From CAYNND01 sp964398775 (lineage in GTDB: Bacteria; Patescibacteriota; Minisyncoccia; Phycocordibacterales; UBA2100): DNA of 34,730 bases. Under the pieces are notes generated by a model. The model was not told the origin of the DNA, made no database searches, and saw only the letters and a list, made by a program, of their open reading frames with translations. The stretch is taken from contig CAYNND010000011.1 in assembly GCA_964398775.1 (NCBI GenBank), positions 1-34,730 of the forward strand, given 5' to 3'. Position 1 is the stretch's first letter. Every line of letters begins with the position of its first letter. This document shows positions 29,760 to 34,730 of the stretch, one piece after another. The position numbers and the translations under genes were made by a program.

Positions 29760-29765
29760 AGTATA
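29760..29765 (-). promoter_or_regulatory. -10 box of glyA-tmk
   Basis: TATACT on the minus strand, 8 nt from the glyA ATG. Confidence 0.6.
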
Positions 29766-29827
29766 GTTGGTAAGGAAATAAGGACAGTCAATGTGCGCGT
29801 ATCTAGATCATATAGCAACTGTAGCAC

Positions 29828-30676
29828 TCAAGATGCCTCTGTCGAGGTGCCGGCACGCACCCGAGCTAACTCCACCACATTTTTGAGGAGGCTTGCAACG
29901 GTGAGTGGCCCAAGACCGCCTGGTACACGCGCAAAATAGGACGCTCGTGTCTCGCACTCAAGGGCTATATCCCCGGCTGTACCCCCTTCACTCTCTGAGG
30001 TACCTCCATCAAGGAGCACGACGCCATCTTTGACAGACTCAGGTCGAATCAAACCTTGCCGCCCAACACCAGTCACAACAATATCAGCGTCGCGCAAAAT
30101 TTTCTCTTTTGCCATATCGCTTGTCTTTGAATCAATCACTTCTATGTATGCCCCGCGGCGCTTTAGTACAATCGCAACAGGCTGACCGACTAATTTGCCA
30201 TAACCAACTATGGCAACTTTTTTTCGGTATACATCAATGTTGTACGCATCAAGTGCGAGCAGTACTGCACCAGCGACCGGAGGAATCAGTTTTGTAATTT
30301 CGTTCTCAAAACGTAACCATGTTTTATCAGAAAGTAGGTCTGCATCTTTTTCCGTTGGAATCGTGTTGAGTACTTTTTGTCTATCAATATGCTCAGGCAG
30401 TGGTAACTGAAGTATCATGCCGTCACAACGTGCGGCACTGTGCAACAGTGCATCTATGAGCGCATCTTCTGAAATTGTCGCATCGTGCCGAATGATTTCA
30501 ACATGAATACCCACGCGCTCACCTGCGGTATGCTTCGCTTTTACGTATGTCTCTATCACTGGGTTTACACCAACGACATGTATATGAAGGACTGGCTGTA
30601 TAAGGGTAATCTCTGGTTGTAAATCGCTCAATACTTTTTTTCGTATTGCGGGTCCATCGATAATGACACAATTCAT
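29828..30676 (-). CDS. folD: Divergent FolD (methylenetetrahydrofolate dehydrogenase/cyclohydrolase)
   Basis: 282 residues. It should convert 5,10-methylene- to 10-formyl-tetrahydrofolate. The catalytic residues are kept: Tyr and Lys in TYVKAK, Gln in ILQLPLP, Asp in KDAD, and the C-terminal VPGGLGPLTVASLL. Several motifs have drifted: PCTP reads PPVA, KDVDG reads KDADLL, and the cofactor loop usually VxGRS or VxGAS reads VGYGKLVGQP. The cofactor preference may therefore differ. The ATG at 30676 is chosen because GATACT lies 5 nt upstream; the frame to 30742 would read through the RNA terminator at 30708. Confidence 0.88.
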   Translation of the reverse strand: MNCVIIDGPAIRKKVLSDLQPEITLIQPVLHIHVVGVNPVIETYVKAKHTAGERVGIHVEIIRHDATISEDALIDALLHSAARCDGMILQLPLPEHIDRQKVLNTIPTEKDADLLSDKTWLRFENEITKLIPPVAGAVLLALDAYNIDVYRKKVAIVGYGKLVGQPVAIVLKRRGAYIEVIDSKTSDMAKEKILRDADIVVTGVGRQGLIRPESVKDGVVLLDGGTSESEGGTAGDIALECETRASYFARVPGGLGPLTVASLLKNVVELARVRAGTSTEAS

Positions 30677-30681
30677 ACTGA

Positions 30682-30687
30682 AGTATC
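30682..30687 (-). promoter_or_regulatory. -10 box of folD
   Basis: GATACT on the minus strand, 5 nt before the ATG. Confidence 0.5.
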
Positions 30688-30707
30688 GCAGATATATGTG
30701 TATTTGC

Positions 30708-30753
30708 AAAAAAAGAGACCTGCCGGGGGAACGCGAAACCACCCCCCGACAGG
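30708..30753 (-). terminator. Terminator of the 30.8-kb RNA candidate
   Basis: CCTG-C-CGGGGG pairs with CCCCCG-A-CAGG (10 bp, one mismatch), then TTTTTTT on the minus strand. Confidence 0.88.
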
Positions 30754-30848
30754 CCTACGCAGTACGCAACTGGCACTACGCGCTCCTCGGCCCGTGCCCC
30801 GTATCGACCCTCCCGAAGGTGGCCTGCATACAGTGGAGTACCTGAAGC
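30708..30848 (-). ncRNA. GC-rich structured small RNA candidate
   Basis: About 141 nt, much more GC-rich than its surroundings. A TTGACA (30877-30882) and TAGAAC (30855-30860, 16-nt spacing) promoter precede it and a strong terminator ends it. An outer CAGGCC/GGCCTG helix encloses a small CC-TTCG-GG hairpin and a CGTAGT/ACTGCG hairpin. The ORFs that overlap it run through the terminator and are not credible. It matches no RNA family I recognise. Confidence 0.5.
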
Positions 30849-30854
30849 ACTGTA

Positions 30855-30882
30855 GTTCTACAACAGATATACATATTGTCAA
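30855..30882 (-). promoter_or_regulatory. Promoter of the 30.8-kb RNA candidate
   Basis: Consensus TTGACA, 16-nt spacer, TAGAAC on the minus strand. A TACAGT box at 30849-30854 is a second possible -10 with poor spacing. Confidence 0.5.
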
Positions 30883-30917
30883 TGCAGTGCGCGCTTTCGT
30901 CACGTTGATTCATGACG

Positions 30918-30923
30918 TATACT
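30918..30923 (+). promoter_or_regulatory. -10 box of the 38-aa membrane peptide and HAD operon
   Basis: TATACT, 7 nt before the ATG at 30931. It lies 36 bp from the divergent RNA promoter's -35. Confidence 0.65.
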
Positions 30924-30930
30924 CATCGCT

Positions 30931-31047
30931 ATGTCACTTTTGTACAGCAAAAAAACACGAAACGTTATTAAATGGTTTTGGGGCATTATTTCAATCATTA
31001 TCATACTCAGTATGATAATTGCATACGCTCCAGGGATCATGTATTAG
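30931..31047 (+). CDS. 38-residue single-pass membrane peptide
   Basis: MSLLYSKKTRNVIKWFWG is a basic, aromatic N-terminus, followed by a hydrophobic helix (IISIIIILSMIIAYAP, about 19-34). This is the topology of small Patescibacteria membrane peptides with a Lys/Arg-rich start and a Trp-Phe-Trp belt. It has a TATACT box 7 nt before the ATG and its stop is one base from the HAD phosphatase ATG, so it is a real translated ORF in an operon and not a by-product of the next gene. Function unknown. Confidence 0.7.
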   Translation: MSLLYSKKTRNVIKWFWGIISIIIILSMIIAYAPGIMY

Positions 31048-31048
31048 T

Positions 31049-31690
31049 ATGCACCCATTTCGGGCTGCACTATTTGATATCGACGGCACAGTACAAGACA
31101 CAAGCGAATTTATATTCTGTGCTTTTGAATACGTGTTTGAACGGTACAAGTGTACTACGGGGACGCGTGATGCACTGCGCCCTCTCATAGGACTCCCTTT
31201 GCAAGAAATATACGCTCGATTCTTGCCCGGTATCGCAATCGATGAGCTGCGTGATATGCACAATGGATTCCAGTCATCAAACTTGAATTTGATAGCACAG
31301 TATGACGGTATCGAAGATGTTCTCAAGGCATTTACAGAGTCAGGGATCAGCATCGCTGCAGTTTCATCAAGGAAACGTGAGTCACTTGAGGAATCACTAA
31401 CACACAGTGGGATAATCCACTATTTTGACACAATCATCGGACCGTATGATACGCCGCACCACAAGCCACATCCTGCACCAGCACTGCTTGCACTTGAACG
31501 ACTCAGCGCCCAACCTGCTGAGGCCATCATGATTGGAGATTCGTATATCGATATAGAGACTGGCAAAAACGCTGGTACACAGACCATGCGTGTCACCTAT
31601 GGTTTTAACCAAGAAAAAATTCACGAGCCGAAGCCTGATTACATTGCCCATGCTCCAAAAGAAATTTTGCAATGTATTAAAAATCGCTGA
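31049..31690 (+). CDS. HAD-superfamily phosphatase (phosphoglycolate phosphatase-like)
   Basis: 213 residues. Motif I FDIDGTVQD (nucleophile Asp), motif II VSSRKR, the HKPHP Lys region, and motif IV MIGDSYIDIETGKNAG, in order. A four-helix cap follows motif I, as in the phosphoglycolate/pyrophosphatase group. The substrate is unknown. The ATG at 31049 is chosen because it sits one base after the stop of the 38-aa membrane peptide; the frame to 31019 overlaps that gene. Confidence 0.9.
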   Translation: MHPFRAALFDIDGTVQDTSEFIFCAFEYVFERYKCTTGTRDALRPLIGLPLQEIYARFLPGIAIDELRDMHNGFQSSNLNLIAQYDGIEDVLKAFTESGISIAAVSSRKRESLEESLTHSGIIHYFDTIIGPYDTPHHKPHPAPALLALERLSAQPAEAIMIGDSYIDIETGKNAGTQTMRVTYGFNQEKIHEPKPDYIAHAPKEILQCIKNR

Positions 31691-31714
31691 GCAGCCTTGA
31701 AGAGCCGCTCAGCG
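31679..31714 (-). terminator. Terminator of the 47-aa ORF
   Basis: CGCTGAGC (31685-31692) pairs with GCTCAGCG (31707-31714), then TTTTT on the minus strand. An extra CCTGAA/TTCAGG hairpin lies just upstream at 31719-31732. Confidence 0.82.
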
Positions 31715-31727
31715 CAGACCTGAAGGT

Positions 31728-31871
31728 TCAGGCGTGTTCGATGGATATCTCCAAGACGATTCCTGCGCTTTGTCCACGGAAATGTACCGCGTGCGTACGC
31801 ATGGCGTAGTTATACGCAATCATCGCCCTTCGTCGGTCTTGTGCCGGCGGAAGTCGTGTCCATCTCAGCAT
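31728..31871 (-). CDS. Small ORF of 47 residues with Shine-Dalgarno, unknown function
   Basis: MLRWTRLPPAQDRRRAMIAY begins a basic protein ending GIVLEISIEHA; no family is recognised and there is no membrane helix. GGAGG lies 4 nt before the ATG at 31869-31871 and a terminator follows the stop by 13 nt. Upstream, CCATACC pairs with GGTATGG and encloses CCCC/GGGG; this hairpin touches the Shine-Dalgarno and could hide it. A TTGACA lies at 31932-31937 between lepA and this unit, with only a weak TGATAT at the right spacing. It could instead be a structured RNA. Confidence 0.45.
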   Translation of the reverse strand: MLRWTRLPPAQDRRRAMIAYNYAMRTHAVHFRGQSAGIVLEISIEHA

Positions 31872-31875
31872 GTAG

Positions 31876-31909
31876 CCTCCATACCACCCCGTTGTTGTGG
31901 GGTATGGCA
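31876..31909 (-). promoter_or_regulatory. Hairpin touching the Shine-Dalgarno of the 47-aa ORF
   Basis: CCATACC and GGTATGG pair (7 bp) with an inner CCCC/GGGG option; the GGAGG begins inside the 3' arm. Confidence 0.5.
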
Positions 31910-31939
31910 TATCATCATATTGCAAAAAAACTGTCAAAC

Positions 31940-33724
31940 TTATTCATTGCGAAGCACCTTGATGAATACTTCGTGAGGAATATCGAGCGACGCATGCTCT
32001 CCACGTCGCTCCTTACCTTTCTTCTGCTTTTCAAGCAACTTCATTTTACGTGTGATGTCACCACCATAGAGGTACCCAGTTACATCTTTGCGCGCTGCAG
32101 AAATACGCTCAGAAGCTACAATTTTCCCGTCAGCTCGCGCTTGAATCTTCACAACAAAGAGTTGTTGTGGGAGTATGTCTTTCAGCTTCTTCACCATTTC
32201 TTCCCCTTCTTCGCGTGCACGATGGCGAGGTACAATACGAGTAAAAGCAGGTACTGGTTCTTCAACAACAAGTATATCCATGCGCAACACATCTGCCTCA
32301 CGCAGCTCTCCTATTCCGTACGAGAGTGATGCAAAACCTGAGGTTACATTCTTGAGTCGGTCGAAAAAGTTTCGCATAAGTTCACGAAGCGGCATTGACA
32401 CAATCATCGAAACTCTTCCATCGGGCAATGTTTCTGTAGTTTTCAAATCACCTTCATGCTGGAACAAAACCTGCATAATCCCGCTGATATATTCAGTTGG
32501 TGTATAGATATTTAGTGTTGCAAAGCGCTCGAACACTCGCTCTATTTGTCCTTCATCAGGAAACTGTGTTGGGTTGTATACTTTCAGCATTCCATTTCCA
32601 TGCTTGAGCTCTATTTCGTATTCAACTGTTGGGAGCGTCACCACAAGTTCGAGTGTAAATTCACGACGCAAGCGTTCAACGATTATTTCCATATGCAACA
32701 TCCCAAGGAAGCCACAACGAAATCCTCGACCCATGATGCCTGACGATTCCTCTTCAAAGGTAAGCGATGAGTCTGAGAGGCGTAGTTTTCCAAGAGCAAG
32801 TCTAAGCACAGGAAGTTGATCGGGATCCTCAGGATACACTGAAGCCCAGATAACAGGTGCAGGCAGCCGGTAGCCGTCGAGCTGCTCTGCTTTTGAGCGC
32901 TGCATTTTTATTGTGTCACCAACCTGTGCCTTACCTGGTTCTTTGATACCAGTCACAATGTATCCAATTTCTCCAGCCTTAAGTGACTCAACAGGTTTTT
33001 CTTTCGGAGTGAAGACTCCAACTTCAAGTGCGATGAACTCAGCTCCTGTAGCCATGAACGTCAATGCATCACCTTTTTTAAATGAACCGTCGACAACACG
33101 AGCATGTGTGAGCACACCACGATGTTCAGAAAACTGGAAATCAAAAATGAGCGCGCGAGCATCTTTTCCATCTGAGTGTGGTGGTGGAACTTTTTTGACG
33201 ACTGCATTGAGCAAATCAGCTACGCCGGCCCCGGTCTTTCCTGAGGTGAGGTATATGTCACTCTCCTGACAATCAAGCAGGAGCGCGACTTCACTCTTTA
33301 CATCTTCTATACGCGCTGCTGGCGCATCTATTTTTGAAAGCACGGGGATGATTACTTTTCCAAGTTCTCGCGCAGTAGAGAGAGTTGAGAGTGTCTGTGC
33401 CTCAACGCCTTGTGTGGCATCAACAAGGAGTACGACACCCTCGACGGCAGTAAGTGCGCGTGACACTTCATATGCAAAGTCGACGTGGCCAGGAGTATCT
33501 ATGAGGTTTATCTGGTATTCGGTACCTTCATGCACCCATTTCATGCGTACTGGCTGCATCTTAATGGTGATACCACGCTCACGCTCCAAATCCATCGAGT
33601 CGAGCACTTGCTCCTGCATTTTTCGCGCCTCAATCGTTCCAGTTACCTCAAGCATGCGGTCAGCCAAAGTAGACTTTCCATGGTCAATATGGGCGATGAT
33701 AGAAAAGTTTCGGATGTGGTTCAT
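31940..33724 (-). CDS. lepA: Elongation factor 4 (LepA)
   Basis: 594 residues, usual length. It is a ribosome-binding GTPase thought to act on stalled or back-translocating ribosomes and in 30S assembly. G1 AHIDHGKST, RGITIKMQ (switch I), DTPGHVDF, and the long EF4-type C-terminal domain with GMLHMEIIVERLRREF are present. The MNHIRNFSIIAHIDHG start fits the family. No -10 box lies at the usual 6-nt position, so it is probably read from the murJ transcript 55 nt upstream. Confidence 0.97.
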   Translation of the reverse strand: MNHIRNFSIIAHIDHGKSTLADRMLEVTGTIEARKMQEQVLDSMDLERERGITIKMQPVRMKWVHEGTEYQINLIDTPGHVDFAYEVSRALTAVEGVVLLVDATQGVEAQTLSTLSTARELGKVIIPVLSKIDAPAARIEDVKSEVALLLDCQESDIYLTSGKTGAGVADLLNAVVKKVPPPHSDGKDARALIFDFQFSEHRGVLTHARVVDGSFKKGDALTFMATGAEFIALEVGVFTPKEKPVESLKAGEIGYIVTGIKEPGKAQVGDTIKMQRSKAEQLDGYRLPAPVIWASVYPEDPDQLPVLRLALGKLRLSDSSLTFEEESSGIMGRGFRCGFLGMLHMEIIVERLRREFTLELVVTLPTVEYEIELKHGNGMLKVYNPTQFPDEGQIERVFERFATLNIYTPTEYISGIMQVLFQHEGDLKTTETLPDGRVSMIVSMPLRELMRNFFDRLKNVTSGFASLSYGIGELREADVLRMDILVVEEPVPAFTRIVPRHRAREEGEEMVKKLKDILPQQLFVVKIQARADGKIVASERISAARKDVTGYLYGGDITRKMKLLEKQKKGKERRGEHASLDIPHEVFIKVLRNE

Positions 33725-33779
33725 GATATTCGCTTGAATGCGTGGATGCTATCACAGAGTACTAACCACGTATAGCGCT

Positions 33780-34730
33780 CTATAGTGGCACGTCTTCACC
33801 TCCCGTTGGTCGTGTTTTCCAGAGTAGCTTTGAATGAAGTGCCTGCCAAACCTCTTGGACCTCTCGATTGCCAATGAGGAAAAGTACCACAGCTCCGAAG
33901 GCAAGCCCCACTGAGCCAGCACTTCCACCGAGGAACGCAATTTTCCAAAACGTATCAGTCTGTATATACGGGCTGAGTGCCTGCAGTGTAAGGTAACAAG
34001 CGAAACCAGCCATGACTGCACCTATCAACCCTTCACGGATTGCGCGCAAGATGTAATATCTGACGGAACGTATTGAGTATGAAAATATAATTACCAGTGC
34101 GGTTGCTCCTAAGATTGATGCAACAGCAAAGCCAAGGGCAAGCATCGCAACAGCGGCTGGGTCAGTATCTGCAAGACGAAGTAGTGAGTGGATGAAATAT
34201 TTTGTCATCCCTCCCTGCTGATACAGATGCAAGAAGATGTACGCGAAAGATACTGATGCAATTCCTGTGCAAACTGTGACGATGAGCGGTACGAGTGTTC
34301 GCTCAGCGGCATAGTATCCTCGTACAAAGAGCAATGTAACTCCTTGAGCTGCGAGTGATAGCAAGAAGAGCGCAAGCACAGCTGCAGTAACACGTGTCTC
34401 AGCCCAACCAAACGCCCCTGTCCCCAAAATAAGACGAACGATGTGTGCTCGCAACACGATGAAGAGTGCAGTAAAAGGCAACGACCAGAAAATAATATGC
34501 CGAGCAGCAGTGAGCATATGTGTTACATAACTCTCAGTGTTTTTCTCTCTGTAGAGTTTAGAAAGTGTCGGAAATGCGGCAACGGAATAACTCGCACCGA
34601 CAATTGCAAGCGGTGCTGCCTGCAAGTTATAGCCAAATGCAAAAAGGGTTATCGCACCCGTACCGAGTGAGCCAGCGAGTGCCGTTATAGCGAGAATACT
34701 TATATGTGAAGACGCGAGTGAAAGTGTGCG
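33780..34730 (-). CDS. murJ: Lipid II flippase MurJ (5' end cut by window edge)
   Basis: 316 residues of the C-terminal part are visible, and the frame is open through base 34730, so the start lies outside. The fragment begins in-frame and contains YNLQAAPLAIVGASYSVAAFPTLSKLY, the strongly conserved MurJ stretch, followed by about eight hydrophobic helices. MurJ moves lipid II across the membrane for peptidoglycan synthesis. The TTG at 34625 is internal and not a start. The stop is 55 nt before lepA, same strand. Confidence 0.93.
   Translation of the reverse strand, partial: RTLSLASSHISILAITALAGSLGTGAITLFAFGYNLQAAPLAIVGASYSVAAFPTLSKLYREKNTESYVTHMLTAARHIIFWSLPFTALFIVLRAHIVRLILGTGAFGWAETRVTAAVLALFLLSLAAQGVTLLFVRGYYAAERTLVPLIVTVCTGIASVSFAYIFLHLYQQGGMTKYFIHSLLRLADTDPAAVAMLALGFAVASILGATALVIIFSYSIRSVRYYILRAIREGLIGAVMAGFACYLTLQALSPYIQTDTFWKIAFLGGSAGSVGLAFGAVVLFLIGNREVQEVWQALHSKLLWKTRPTGGEDVPL

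Noticed and set aside
30519..30903. Minus-strand ORFs over the GC-rich RNA
   Set aside because: They run through the strong terminator and the folD start; the sequence is better explained as structured RNA.
1..34730. tRNA genes, CRISPR arrays, insertion sequences
   Set aside because: I saw no cloverleaf with a T-loop consensus, no spaced repeats and no transposase frame.

Overview
The window looks like a chromosomal segment of a Candidate Phyla Radiation (Patescibacteria, Parcubacteria-like) bacterium. Reasons: compact single-copy housekeeping genes with gaps of a few bases; a small membrane-anchored protein with the short C-terminal WC...NC domain common in that group; a bitopic 'baseplate J-like' protein beside a PilM/FtsA-like ATPase; lineage-typical shortened UvrC; and -10 boxes lying only about 6 nt from most start codons, so most mRNAs should be leaderless. 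TGA is used as a stop. No lineage marker such as 16S is present, so the assignment is inference.

Layout. 1-4123: truncated envelope protein, rpmA, rplI, S41 protease, cysS. 4124-5529: 1.4 kb without a large gene, packed with small transcription units (two related tandem RNAs on +; two 64-aa ORFs with their own terminators and a pseudoknot-like leader RNA on -). 5530-8558: dnaB, a strongly promoted structured RNA, recR, a Bax-inhibitor-1 protein. 8598-10353: MgtC-like, ATP-cone nuclease and a membrane protein on -. 10405-14873: mnmA and a 323-aa protein / bitopic protein / PilM-like ATPase group. 14926-25902: uvrC, a Cys-His protein, uvrA, a phosphatase, a kinase-like protein, thrC, and a uvrB-def-P-loop kinase operon. 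25992-26731: XRE regulator and a structured RNA candidate. 26759-30676: FKBP isomerase, unknown protein, tmk, glyA, folD. 30708-34730: another RNA candidate, a 38-aa membrane peptide plus HAD phosphatase, a 47-aa ORF, lepA and truncated murJ.

How it fits together. All three nucleotide-excision subunits lie within 11 kb. glyA, folD and tmk form a one-carbon/thymidylate group. rpmA, rplI, lepA, def, mnmA and cysS serve translation. The assembly has one 100-N gap flanked by identical 55-bp sequence, which is most simply a collapsed contig overlap.

The most unusual item is the RNA at about 6968-7153. A strong extended promoter (TTGACT-16-TATATT) drives a transcript with two stable stem-loops and a terminator. 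The second loop presents 13 nt that are an exact complement of the canonical 16S rRNA 3' tail (AAGGAGGTGATCC). In a segment where most mRNAs look leaderless and only a few carry Shine-Dalgarno sequences, such an RNA could act on the ribosome's anti-SD; that function is a hypothesis.
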